Under the pieces are notes generated by a model, which had not been told where the DNA came from, made no database searches, and worked only from the letters and a program-made list of their open reading frames with translations. A program made the translations under genes and the position numbers. A stretch of 64,000 nt of DNA, taken from assembly GCA_026214975.1 (NCBI GenBank), contig JAOBSW010001128.1:1-64000 (forward strand). The letters run 5' to 3'. Shown here one piece after another: positions 45,118 to 55,375 of this stretch (its first letter is position 1; each line of letters opens with the position of its first letter). The DNA is from Gentiana macrophylla. Taxonomy: Eukaryota > Streptophyta > Magnoliopsida > Gentianales > Gentianaceae.

Positions 45118-45648
45118 AGTATGATATGGTAATTATGATATGATAAATATGTTACGGTAAGGTAATTCACCGAAATGTTGTAGTAAGTTAGGATGTATGT
45201 AATTATGGTAAGGATTAATATGTTATTTTAAAACAATACTTGTATTAATAGAGAACTATAAGAGTATTTCTCATATACTATCATAATTTCCTTTTAATTA
45301 TATATTTTTACTCTGTCGTCGTACTCACCCTTTACTTAATATTTTCAGATTTTGTTGCAACCATTATTTCTTATTCTGGGATTCAAAAAAATGCATGCAC
45401 CTTGGAAGTATGCTATTATGCTGGTGAAATTTGTTTTATGTTATAAAACTAAGAAAATAATGGAGGAAGAACAAGAGAAAATATAAGTATAGAAGAAAGG
45501 AAAATTGTTTGTGTATTATTTCAATGGTATAAGGGGTATTTATAGTACATTCTAGAGTGTGAATACAGTAAATGAATAGAATAATAATATTACAAAAAAT
45601 CAATCAGAATAAATCAATATCAATAGACAATCCAAAATATATGATTAC
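45118..45648. other. Unassigned AT-rich stretch
   Basis: This is 531 bp between the truncated Sirevirus-like gag and the TG of element B. It holds no ORF with recognisable content. The part 45430-45570 (purine-rich, then TATTTCAATGGTATAAGGGG and TATTTATAG) has the look of a copia LTR transcription-start region, but no LTR ends were found. The last 5 bp, ATTAC (45644-45648), are the expected target duplication of B. Confidence 0.5.
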
Positions 45649-45881
45649 TGATGGGAGTCAACTTTACTGTACTTTGGAGTACAGTTTAACCCATGTTTAT
45701 TACTTTATTGGCATGTTTTGGGTAGTTCTAGACCTGTTTAAGAGTAATATCGAGAGTTATACGCACGGGGAGTTAAAATGTCACATCGATAGTAAACTCC
45801 GCCTTTTTAACGATATTTGACTCTTTTTCGAGTACTTTTGTCTTGCGGAATTACGCGTGGTGTTTGTTCGTATATGTTATT
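45649..45881 (+). repeat. 5' LTR of B, first part
   Basis: It starts TGATGGGAGTCAACTTTACTG, matching the 3' LTR start at 54746, and runs to the TTATT duplicated around copia C (45877-45881). Confidence 0.85.
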
Positions 45882-46250
45882 TGAAGAGAGTTTGAGAATG
45901 TGATACACACAAAAGTAAACTTCAACTTAGTTTATTCATTGATATGAAAGGTGTATAAATAGATACAATTGAGAGAGAGACTAGCTAGCTAGCTTGGGCG
46001 GCCACTTGAGTATGTAGATGTGGGCGGCAAGCATGCAAAAAGTAAAAGTAAAAGCTATGTCTATGACATAAAGTAAACTAGAGTTTGACATATTAATTGT
46101 TTATATGTATCACAATTAATATGTCTTTTACAAATAAATAAAGTGTACAAATAATATAATACACGAAATAGAGACTGCTGAACATGTCCCTCAGCAGAGG
46201 CATAAGAGCACCCTGCTGAGGCTGCACCCTGCTGAGGTAATATTTCCACA
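45882..46250 (-). repeat. 3' LTR of copia C
   Basis: On the minus strand it runs TGTGGAAATATTACC to CTCTCTTCA. It has a 16-bp internal duplication (GCTGCACCCTGCTGAG, near 46220) that the other LTR lacks. It also contains GTATAAATAGATAC (45954-45967), but on the plus strand; no clear minus-strand TATA box was chosen. Confidence 0.9.
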
Positions 46251-46262
46251 CCCCCCCTCAAA
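46251..46262 (-). other. PPT of copia C overlapping the pol stop
   Basis: On the minus strand TTTGAGGGGGGG lies directly before the LTR. The TGA at 46260-46258 is both the pol stop and part of the tract. Confidence 0.85.
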
Positions 46263-47983
46263 CTGGGCTGTATATGTTAATGCAGCCAAGTTTGCTACTT
46301 AGTCTGCTGAACATAAGAGGTGGAATAGCCTTGGTAAGGATATCGACATTACGATCTTTGAGGAACATCTTTGGAGTTGAATAATCTTGGCATCAATCTT
46401 CTCCTTCAAAAAATGTCTGTCAATGTCCACATGTTTGGTTTTGTCATGATGGACTGGATCCTCTGCCATGCATAGTGCTGAGTTATTATCACAGCAGAGT
46501 GTGATAGGTTGCTGAAGAGGCTGCTGAAGTTCAGTAAGTACTCTTTTGAGCCAAAGAGCTTCACAAATGCCTAAGACAAGTGCTCTGAGTTCAGCTTCAG
46601 CACTGCTTCTAGACACAGTAGGTTGTTTCTTGCTCCTCCAAGTAACAAGATTGCCCCATACATAGGAACAAAGAGCTTTGTGGTCGACCTTCTATCTATG
46701 TGGCATCCGGCCCAATCAACATCGGTGTAGACCTTGATGGATCTATCGTGAGACTTGGTGAAGTGTAACCCTTGGCCAGGAGTAGACTTTAAATACCTCG
46801 TTATCCTATTCACAACATCCCAATGTTGCTCAAGAGGCGTGCATGAACCGACTAACTGGATCGACACCATATGCAATATCGAGTCTTGTATGGGAGAGGT
46901 AGATGAGTTTCCTACAAGTCTTTGATATTGTTCTTTCCTGACAAAGAAGTGTCACCATGTAGCGAGGTATGGACTGGGGTCTACATGGGATATAGCAGTT
47001 TGCACCCCAAAGCATGCGATTTCCTTGTGAGATCCCAGTACATATTTCCTTTGGGAGACAGAAATGCCTTTCTTTGTTTCTTGCTACTTCCATGCCAAGA
47101 AAATATTTGAAAACCCAAGTCCTTCACCGAAACACCTTTGCGGTAGAGTCTTCAAATGTTGGATCTCAAGAGAGTCATCTCCAAGTGAGGATGATATCAT
47201 CCACATAGACAATAATAATAGACCTCTTACGGTTGGTTGTCTTGATGAACATAGTGTGATCGAATTGCATTGGTGATATCCAGCAGCTTTGACCCACAGT
47301 TGTTAATTTTCCAAACCATGCCCTTGGTGATTGCTTGAGACCATATAGAGATTTCCTCGGTTGCACACCTTGCCTTGAGTATGAGGATTGATAAAACCAG
47401 GGAGGTACATTCATATAAACCTCCTCGGTGAGGTCCCCATTTAGAAAAGCATTTTTGATGTCCAATTGGTGAAGAGGCAGTCAAGTTGGACATGCTAAAG
47501 AGATCGAGACCCCCGAGCGGTGTTGAGTTTTGCCACTGGTGCAAAAGTTTCCTTATAGTCAATGCCATAAGTTTGAGTGAATCCCCTGGCTACCAACCTG
47601 GCTTTGTATTTGTCAATAGTTCCATCAGCATTGTACTTTATAGTGAATAACCATCTCAGAATCGATTGTCTTCTTGCCTGTGTGAGAGGTGTCAAATCCC
47701 AAGTATGATTATCCGAAGTCTTTGTCATCTCTGTTTTAACAGCATCCTTCCATTTATCATTTTGAAGGGCCTCCTGAATATTTTTAGGAATAGAGTGAGA
47801 GTCCAGGTCCTGTGAAAACATGGCAAAGGCAGGAGATAACTTATCATAAGATAAATAAGAATGAATAGAGTGATCAGTGCATGATCTCTTTCCCTTCCTA
47901 AGAGCAATAGGCCTATCATCAATGTCAGCAGGCTGCTGAGGATCTGCGTGGATTTGCCGAGGGTCGAGAGGCTCAGGGGTCAC
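46258..47983 (-). pseudogene. RT and RNase H of copia C, frameshifted
   Basis: From 47983 down: [72 protein letters not shown] and the catalytic box IVYVDDIILT (47200-47180), all canonical. RNase H follows with RYLKSTPGQGL, DVDWAGC, RRSTT, SRSSAEAE and DNNSALCMAE. The end, DILTKAIPPL, runs to the TGA at 46258. Frames change at about 47480, 47190, 46880 and 46600. Active-site residues are present, so only the frameshifts stand against activity. Confidence 0.9.
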
Positions 47984-49440
47984 AGGCTCTGGGTCAGTAG
48001 ACTCTTGTTCAGGAGGTTGCTAAGGAGTAGTAGGCTGTAGAGAGTCAGTAGGGTACTGAAGTTCAGTCTGCTGAGGATTAGTAGGTTCTTTGAGGTTAAG
48101 AGTCCGCTTGAAGGAAGGGTTTAGGTCAATTTCTATCGAGTTTCCATCGGTGATCGCCTCAGTGGACTTCTTTGTAGTAGGAGTTCTTTCAAAAAATTTA
48201 CATCCATAGAATTGTAAAATCTTTTTTGAAGGAGAGTAGCACTTGTACCCTTTCTCGTCCTTTGCATATCCTAGGAATATGCACTTGTGAGCTTTGGGAT
48301 CAAGTTTGCTTACGTGTTGGGCATGGATATAGACAAACACAGTACAACCAAAGATTTTTGGAGGTAAGCGGGAAATAAGATGGGGCGAGGAGTGTGTGTC
48401 CAGTAGGGTTTTGATAGGGTTTTGAAGCCTAGTACCGGGAAGTCATTGATTAAGTATGTGGAAGTCAAGATGGCTTCACCCCACATATATTTTGGAACAT
48501 TTGTGGTAAACATAATAGACCTAGCCATTTCAAGCGGATGCCTGTTCTTTCTCTCAAAGAACCCCATTTTCTTTGAGGGTTTCAACACAACTCATGATAT
48601 GGATAATCCTTTATCCATCAAGAAATTACCGAGATGAGACTCATAATATTCAAGAGCATTGTCGGGTCTTCAAGATTTTGATCTTAGTGTCAAAGCGAGT
48701 GAAGACCATGTTGTAAAATTCTTGAAAGATGGGTCCAACTTCAGACTTATCCTTCATTAAAAATAACCAAGTGGTTCGGTGTGGTCATCTATGAAGGTAA
48801 CAAACCACCTCTTTCTGTTATGCTTTTTACTCTTGAGGGTCCCCATACGTCACTGTGAATTAAGGTGAATGGTGTGGAAGGTAAGTAAGGTAATTTTGCA
48901 TACACAGATTTGGTGAGTTTAGCAAACTGACAAATATCACATTGAAGATCATTCAAATTACAACCTTTAAACAATTCAGGATCTATGGACTTTAAATAAC
49001 TAAAACTGGGATGTCCTAGTCTATAATGCCATAACATGATATTGTCTAGGTTTTGAGTGCAGTCTTGAGGCGATTCGGTCTTGATCTTCTTGTCTTGGCG
49101 AGGTTGACCACAAAGCAGAGACTGAGCAAGGTTTAGCAGTCCCAATCAACGCCTTTGAGGAATGATCTGGAATGTGCAATCGATTTTCATTAAAAACAAC
49201 AGTCCAGTTCAAATCTTTAGTAAGTTTACTGACAGATATGAGATTGCAATCTAATTTTGGAACAAATAGGACATTCTGCAGGCATATCTTATTAGTAAGC
49301 TGCACCTGACCAAAACCTTTTGCACTAGAGATAGATCCATCAGCAGTCTTAATATTGTGAATTTGGGGACATGGCTTAAGTTGAGTAATGAGATTTTTAT
49401 TACCAGTCATATGGGATGAGGCCCCAGAGTCAACAATCCA
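47984..49440 (-). pseudogene. Protease and integrase of copia C, frameshifted
   Basis: Protease active site DSGASSHMTGNKNL lies near 49435-49390. GAG-pre-integrase follows with LWHYRLGHPSFSYLKS and CDICQFAKLTKSVY, giving an HHCC zinc site (49145-48789). The integrase core continues with LIHSDVWGP (first Asp). Frames are broken from 48790 to 48600, where the second Asp would lie. EMARSIMFTTNVPKYMWGEA (48588-48310), PKAHKCIFLGYAKDEKGYKC and the acidic linker (48340-48020) complete it. Confidence 0.88.
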
Positions 49441-49559
49441 GGTTTCATTACTAATAGATGAGTAGAATTTACTCAGATTGGCATGAGAGGCTATGTCGGT
49501 GAGAGTGACTACCTCCCTTTTGTTGAGTTAGGAAGGCTTTGAATGCACAAGTGAGCATT

Positions 49560-50446
49560 CAACTGTTGTCATCTTCTTCCTCACTCATGTATGTATCGCC
49601 TCGACTTTCCTTGGCGTGTCCGGAGGTCTTGGAGGAGTTAGGCTTGCCATGTAGCTTCCAGCAAGTGTCCTTGGTGTGATTAGTGCGTTTGCAGTGGTCA
49701 CAGAACAGCTTCCCAGTTTTATCAGCAGGCTTCCTGTAAGCCTCAGTAGCCTCAGCAGGGTTCCTGACAGTCAGCAGGGTGGCACTTTCAGTAGGGTTGT
49801 CAGCAGGGGGGTTCAGCAGCATCACTTTCCTCCTGCTTTCCTCATGTTTGACCTCAGCAAACATGGATTTGAGATTTGGAAGAGGTTTAGTAGCAAGAAT
49901 TCTACCTCTGACATCATCAAAGTAGAATTCGATCCATGAAGGAATTTGAATACTCTCTTTTCTCGATAATGTCTTTAAAGAGTGCGGCATCTTTAACATC
50001 ATTCCAGGGTGAGTTTCCAACATATCTAGGTGTTGCCATGCCTTAGATAGTTGATTAAAGTATTGAGTTACTGAGACATATCCCTTGTGCGCAATTTTGA
50101 ATCTGAGCTTGAGTTCATAGACTTGAGATGTATTGTCCTTTTTGAGTAAAGGTCTCGGCATTGTCCTGCATTTCCTTAGCGATGTCATACATCATGAAGT
50201 TCTCATCGATCTCTTTTGTCATAGACCTCGTGAGGATGGTCATGACTTGGTTATTTTCTGTGTCCCATGCTTCAAACTTGGGGTCGATTTGGTGAGAGCG
50301 AGGAGTTTGGAAACTGCATGATATCCCATCTTGCCCTGGCCGGAGATATACATTTTCATAGACCTTGACCATAGCAAGTAATTGTTACCATCAAGTTTAT
50401 GATTTGTAAAAGAAGAGTGTTCGATTATCGATCTGCTTTGAGGCAT
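49560..50446 (-). pseudogene. Gag of copia C, frameshifted
   Basis: The likely start is the ATG at 50446 (MPQSRSIIEHSS), shortly after the PBS. HKLDGNNYLLWSRSMKMYIS is the conserved gag N-terminal motif. LKLRFKIAHKGYVSVTQYFNQLSKAW belongs to the UBN2 domain. The zinc knuckle CDHCKRTNHTKDTC (about 49703-49662) has canonical spacing. Breaks near 50330 and 50115 divide it into three frames. Confidence 0.88.
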
Positions 50447-50540
50447 TGTGAGTCTCAAGAAGAAGATGAAACATCGAGATAATGTTGACATTTTCGAAAA
50501 GAAGCCGAGTTTTGCAAATGGATTTTTAGAACTCAGTAAG

Positions 50541-50552
50541 GCTCCGATACCA
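50541..50552 (-). other. Primer binding site (tRNA-iMet type) of copia C
   Basis: On the minus strand TGGTATCGGAGC abuts the LTR end. It matches the usual TGGTATCAGAGC with one change. Confidence 0.85.
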
Positions 50553-50905
50553 TGAAGAGAGTTTGAGAATGTGATACACACAAAAGTAAACTTCAACTTA
50601 GTTTATTCATTGATATGAAAGGTGTATAAATAGATACAATTGAGAGAGAGACTAGCTAGCTAGCTTGGGCGGCCACTTGAGTATGTAGATGTGGGCGGCA
50701 AGCATGCAAAAAGTAAAAGTAAAAGCTATGTCTATGACATAAAGTAAACTAGAGTTTGACATATTAATTGTTTATATGTATCACAATTAATATGTCTTTT
50801 ACAAATAAATAAAGTGTACAAATAATATAATACACGAAATAGAGCTCATTGAACATGTCCTCAAAGAGAGGCATAAGAGCACCCTGCTGAGGTAATATTT
50901 CCACA
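50553..50905 (-). repeat. 5' LTR of copia C
   Basis: Same ends as the 45882-46250 copy, with TTATT following at 50906-50910. Confidence 0.9.
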
Positions 50906-51019
50906 TTATTGCAGGACTTAGGTGATTCGAGAACCCGGAAGGCGATGTTTTGGATTGAGGAACATGTTCGTGGCACGAAAGTTGCATGAAAGTGGAGGAA
51001 AATCAAGTTTGGAGTGAAA

Positions 51020-51390
51020 TCAAGGCAAACTGGCGTTTGCCCTACCCCAAATGGCGTTTGAGTCCAGCTCTACCCAAACTGGCGTTTGGCCAGTACAAAC
51101 GGCCGTTTAACAGAAGTGGCATTGATACTGAAAGTTAGAGTTTTAGACGGCTGAGCGTTCAAATCACCCCTAAACTAGCGTTTGGATGGGTTCAGCCCGA
51201 ATCAAGAAAGCTCATACAAGACAAACTGGCGTTCAGGAAATCCAGACGCTTGTTTGCCCTCAAGGCATGGTCCATCAACCGAGTGTCCAAGGCAAGAAAA
51301 TGCTGGTTCACTGAAGATGAAATCTTAATATCATCAAGATCTCCAGGCCAGACGAGCGTTCACTATGACTCAAACGCTCGTCCGGCACCG
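51020..51390 (+). repeat. AAAC-NNGC-GTTT dyad cluster of the B LTR
   Basis: Copies include AAACTGGCGTTTG four times or so, AAACGGCCGTTT, AAACTAGCGTTTGG, AGACGCTTGTTTG, GACGAGCGTTC and AAACGCTCGTCCGG. The centre is that of the GGACGGGCGTCC dyad, with flanks changed to AAAC/GTTT in step on both sides. The cluster ends about 30 bp before a TATA box. The 3' LTR has the same cluster (55090-55300). Confidence 0.82.
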
Positions 51391-51413
51391 ACAGCATCAG
51401 ATTTTGACCTAGC

Positions 51414-51421
51414 ACTATAAA
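51414..51421 (+). promoter_or_regulatory. TATA box of the B LTR
   Basis: CACTATAAACACGCAGC follows the dyad cluster in the same relative place as in the Athila-like LTRs. Confidence 0.65.
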
Positions 51422-52460
51422 CACGCAGCTCATTCAGCCCCTGAATATATCTTTAGACACTTTTGGGGCGATTTTGGTGCGGTTTTAGTGTAGATTGATC
51501 ATACTTTGGTCCTCTTATTCCCTAGATAACATCCTTCGATTCTAAACACTTTTTATAGCTTAGGTTCACGTTTCAAGTTCCAAAGATTCGACTATTGGTG
51601 CAATTATTTCTTCAATACTTTCTGGATCAGATTTTTAGCAATTTATATGGTAATGACTTTGTTTTATTTTATTCTTTCTAGCATGTTTTCCTTTCTTATT
51701 TTGTTTATCTGTATGATCATGAGTAGCTAATTGCATGTGTAGTCGAATTATGTGAAAGCATGCGAAAACCCTAAGGGGGATGAGATTGGGAGTTGTGTAG
51801 TGCGTAATTGAATGTTTAAATGATCAATCCACGTCCTAAAACTTATTATAACATCTTTGAATTAGATTGATCACCTAGTTCATTGTCACACACATCGAAC
51901 TTATAGATGCATTTTGCGGTGAGATGTGGGATAAGGGGTTTTAGGATCGTTGCGTAGATTCGGCCTAGTTGTTAGGTCCGTTTCCAATACAGAGGTTTGT
52001 CATCGTTGTTTGAGCAGCTCTAAATCTTAATCATGTTAGGATAATCGGTTTTCTAAAGGGAGAGTCGGTTAGCTTCACATAGGGTGGTTAGATCGAGTTT
52101 GTTCAGTCTAATCGCTAGAATTAGGAGTTGGCACCCGTGGATGTCGTTAAACCACATTGGATAGGTAGGTCGGTTAAGACACGCTCCTTGTTAAGTCCTT
52201 CCTAAGGGGTAAAAGTAGCTCGTGGGATCATAGTTCGGCTATACCTTTTAGTATCTAGAAGTAAAACTCGTTAGTATAATCTTTATTTCTGCATTAGTAT
52301 AATATCTTCCACCACTATTTTGACCTGAACTAAGTTATACGTCAGCTTTGGTACTTAGACATTACTCCCTATGGATTCGACCTTGTGACCACTATACTCC
52401 CGTTGACCCGATACTCTGTCGGTGAAAGTTAGCAGTTAAGTATTTTGCTATCAAGAATTT

Positions 52461-52475
52461 TGGTGCTGCTGGGGA
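52461..52475 (+). other. Degenerate primer binding site of B
   Basis: TGGTGCTGCTGGGGA after AGAATTT aligns to the tRNA-Asp-type TGGCGCCGTTGCCGGGGA with substitutions and a short deletion. Its position 7 bp after the LTR end supports the call. Confidence 0.6.
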
Positions 52476-52549
52476 GATTGTTTAAAAGTCGATATCAAAA
52501 ATTGTGTTAGGTCAAAAATAGAAAATAAAATATAAATAAATAAATAAAT

Positions 52550-52552
<3 letters not shown>

Positions 52553-52611
<59 letters not shown>
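52553..52611. repeat. (AT)n microsatellite
   Basis: An uninterrupted run of about 29 AT units after an A/T-rich (TAAA)n-like stretch. It lies in the non-coding interior of B. Confidence 0.95.
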
Positions 52612-52614
<3 letters not shown>

Positions 52615-52675
52615 TGGCTACTGCCCGTTTAAAAAAGAAAGAAATAAAAATAATTGTATATGATTTTCTTAGACT

Positions 52676-52925
52676 AGGTGTGAATGCAATTTTGGTACTC
52701 AACCCAATCCTTTTACGGGGTTGTTATGTTAGGTTGATATCGTGTAGGTTGTCCTAGAACTTGGGCCTATGTTTTTATCATCTTGTTTTATTTAGATTTC
52801 GATAGGAGCCATGGGATGCTGAAGTATGGATTGGCCTGAACTCGGATTGAATACGACTTTGGTACTTAGCCTCTTCCGAGGTTGATATCATGTAAGTCGG
52901 GCTAGAACTGGGGCTTAGGACCTTC
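52676..52925 (+). repeat. Imperfect repeat pair in the B interior
   Basis: Two units share TTGGTACT-A-CC, GAGGTTGATATC-TGTA and CTAGAACT-GGGC. They lie at about 52690-52775 and 52848-52915. No coding content is seen around them. Confidence 0.65.
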
Positions 52926-53078
52926 GGCTACCATGACTTTTTGAGGAGTTTAAAATAACGTGTGTGTAATAAAAATAGTAACTTTATTGGTATTATTAGT
53001 GCCCTATTTTTATAAAAAAATGCACAAAAAATGAAAATAAAAATAAATCAAAGTCTGTTAAGTGCCACTTAGTCGAGC

Positions 53079-53118
53079 CAACGACGTAAAACAAAGGCGC
53101 TTGGGGGGAGGCAACTCC
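53079..53118 (+). other. Post-ORF motif in B without an ORF
   Basis: CAACGACGTAAAACAAAGGCGC with GGGGGGAGGCAACTCCGCC matches the motif found after pol and ORFx in the Athila-like copies. Here no pol precedes it, so it was kept after gene loss. Confidence 0.7.
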
Positions 53119-54730
53119 GCCATAATAATACTGTTTCGAATGAAATGTAATCATGGGGTTTTTGGAGTATGCGCTACTTGTACTCGCTTTTGATGATGTT
53201 CTGTACTTTACCCGTAGGGGTTATTTATCCATCTATAGCAATCCAATTTGTGTGTTACGCATCGAGTTTTCTGACGTGACGGGCCTTATTATTGTTATAT
53301 CCCCATCTCCCTATAATATATATTGGCACGAGGACCAAGTCCTGTGCATGCTTTGCGTTGTTTCTATCTATTTTGATATAGGGTTTTCGGGTCGTGCTTA
53401 CACGAGGCTGTTCCGGGATTCGATAGCGCCTTTCTGCCGGGTTCATAAGCTAAGTCTTCTTTTCTATCTCATTGACGCACTAAGGACATTACTTCATTCG
53501 AAGTGGGGGGTGGATATGACTTAGCTTTATATTGTTTCAATTGATAAATGTGCCGGTAATGGTGATATGCTTAGTTAATGTCCGTTTTTGAGTCAATTCG
53601 TGGCGGAAAATTTTAAAACTTTTCACAGTTAAACACCGCGGTCTATGCATATTTCTCACGATGGTGTTGGTAAATGTCTTAGTAGTCGAGTAATGTGTGC
53701 AGGGCGATTTTATTTTATTGCGATACGAACCCTTTTAATGCACACAGAACATTGGTTATGCTTAGATTGGTTGCTATACACACTTACACTACTAGTTTCG
53801 AGGTGAAATAAAGAGGTACCTAGGCCGGATACGGGATGAGAGTCCTGGTGCTTCTTTGACCTAACCAGAGCCAAATGAGCCAAAATCCCGACATTTTACC
53901 CTCGTACCTCCTCTATGACTTGATAGGACGGTCTGACCACCGTCCAAAATTAGCCATTTTGGTTACTTAGCCTGTATTACCCTAAACCTGAGCTATATTA
54001 TTGGTCACGTTTCCTTTCATCACCCTACGAGTGGACTTAATTGTTACCTTAGACACACTTTCTGAATCAAGTGTAGGGTGAGAGTGGTGCGTGTTTCGAG
54101 AGGAGTTGGTTAGTACGAGCTAGTATAATGAAGGGGAGGAGCTCGAGAAATCTATTGTGAAGCTTGTTGGTTCGAGAAAGAAATGAAAATAAATACAAAA
54201 AAAAAGTTTGAATGAAGTTCAAGAAAAAGAAATCAAAGAAGGAGTGTTTTGAGTGAATAAAAGTATGATGATGAGGTTGGAATGTTTTCTTAATGAGTAT
54301 ACAAATATCGAAGGAGTTTGGTTTAGTAAGTTTTCAAATAGAAAGTAAATGAGATGATTAGGTTCACTCGTATTTTCTTTTCGCCAGTCCCAAATATTCC
54401 TTTCGATTAATCCCATCCCGAGCTTAACATATAACCCTTAAAGTCTTACTTGACCGTATTTAACCTCGGTTGCCTCAATTAGTGGAGATTGTAGCCCGGT
54501 ATGAGTTGTGTGTGGTCATTTGGCCGGTATTCAAAGCCGGAAATCATTTTGATTGTAGCCCTTGGTTTTTATCACACACACTTCGTTTTCGTGATAAGAT
54601 AGAGTCAACTTGTTTACATTCAGTGTCTGCTTTATGTTCACCTTGATGTCATGAGTGCTTTGCATGTTTAGTAAAGTTGATCCCTTAGTCTGTTTTAGAG
54701 CGCCTAATTTACTCGAGGACGAGCAAAGGC
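53119..54730 (+). other. Non-coding 3' interior of B
   Basis: A 123-codon frame (53153-53524) is hydrophobic but matches nothing I know and has no partner frame; I do not call it a gene. The end carries CGAGGACGAGCAAAGGCTAA, the usual sequence before the PPT in this superfamily. Confidence 0.55.
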
Positions 54731-54745
54731 TAAGTGTGGGGTGGT
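54731..54745 (+). other. PPT of B
   Basis: TAAGTGTGGGGTGGT precedes TGATGGGAGTC, the 3' LTR start. Confidence 0.75.
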
Positions 54746-55375
54746 TGATGGGAGTCAACTTTATTGTACTTTGGTGTGCAGTTTAAACCCCGTTTATTAC
54801 TTTATTGGCAAGTTTTGGGTAGTTCTAGACCTGTTTAAGAGTAATATCGAGAGTTATACGCACGGGGAGTTAAACGGTCACATCGATAGTAAACTCCGCC
54901 TTTTTAACGATATTTGACTCTTTTCCGAGTACTTTTGTCTTGCGGAATTACGCGTGGTGTTTGTTCGTATATGTTATTGCAGGACTTAGGTGATTCGCAA
55001 ACCCGGAAGGCGATGTTTTGGACTGAGGAACATGTTCGTGGCATGAAAGTAGCATGAAAATGGAGGAAAATCAAGTTTGGAGTGAAATAAAGGCAAGCTG
55101 GTGTTTGCCCTACCCCAAACTGGCGTTTGGCGGGTACAAACGGGCGTTTAACAGAAGTGGCATTGATACTGAAAGTTAGAGTTTTAGACAGCCGAGCGTT
55201 CAAATCACCCCCAAACTAGCGTTTGGATGGGTTCAGCCCGAATCAAGAAAGCTCATACAAGACAAACTGGCGTTCAGGCAATCCAGACGCTCGTTTGCCC
55301 TCAAGGCATGGTCCATCAACCGAGTGATCAAGGCAAGTAAATGCTGGTTCACTGAAGATGAAACCCTAATATCAT
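54746..55375 (+). repeat. 3' LTR of B, first part
   Basis: It matches the 5' LTR from TGATGGGAGTCAAC and shows the site of copia C uninterrupted (GTTATTGCAGG at 54974). It carries the AAACTGGCGTTTG-type dyads (55090-55300). It stops at AATATCAT, where element E begins; the rest lies beyond the window. Confidence 0.85.

Larger units (their letters stand above)
45882..50905 (-). mobile_element. Complete Ty1/copia element C
   Basis: Two near-identical LTRs of 369 and 353 bp bound a gag-pol interior in copia order. TTATT flanks both sides (45877-45881 and 50906-50910). The PBS and PPT abut the LTRs. The total length of 5.0 kb is normal for a full copia element. High LTR similarity suggests a young insertion. 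Clade not settled; the gag start (HKLDGNNYLLWSRSM) resembles Ale/Ivana-type copias. Confidence 0.93.
50906..52453 (+). repeat. 5' LTR of B, second part
   Basis: It resumes after the TTATT duplication with GCAGGACTTAGGTGATTCG, as in the uninterrupted 3' LTR at 54976. It ends GCTATCA before the degenerate PBS. Without copia C and the duplication the LTR is about 1.78 kb. It holds an AAACTGGCGTTTG-type dyad cluster and a TATA box. Confidence 0.85.
45649..55375 (+). mobile_element. Element B, non-autonomous LARD-like LTR element
   Basis: It has two related LTRs: 45649-52453 (with the 5.0-kb copia C inside) and 54746-55375 (cut by element E). The 2.3-kb interior lacks gag and pol. A degenerate PBS (52461-52475), a post-ORF motif (53079-53118) and a PPT (54731-54745) are kept. 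The plan is that of Athila/Tat relatives that have lost their genes. Confidence 0.75.

Noticed and set aside
45430..45648. LTR of a further copia element
   Set aside because: It has a promoter-like look but no TG/CA ends, PBS, PPT or partner copy in the window.
53153..53524. 123-codon hydrophobic ORF in element B
   Set aside because: No recognisable domain, no counterpart in related elements, and it lies in a non-coding interior just after a post-ORF motif.
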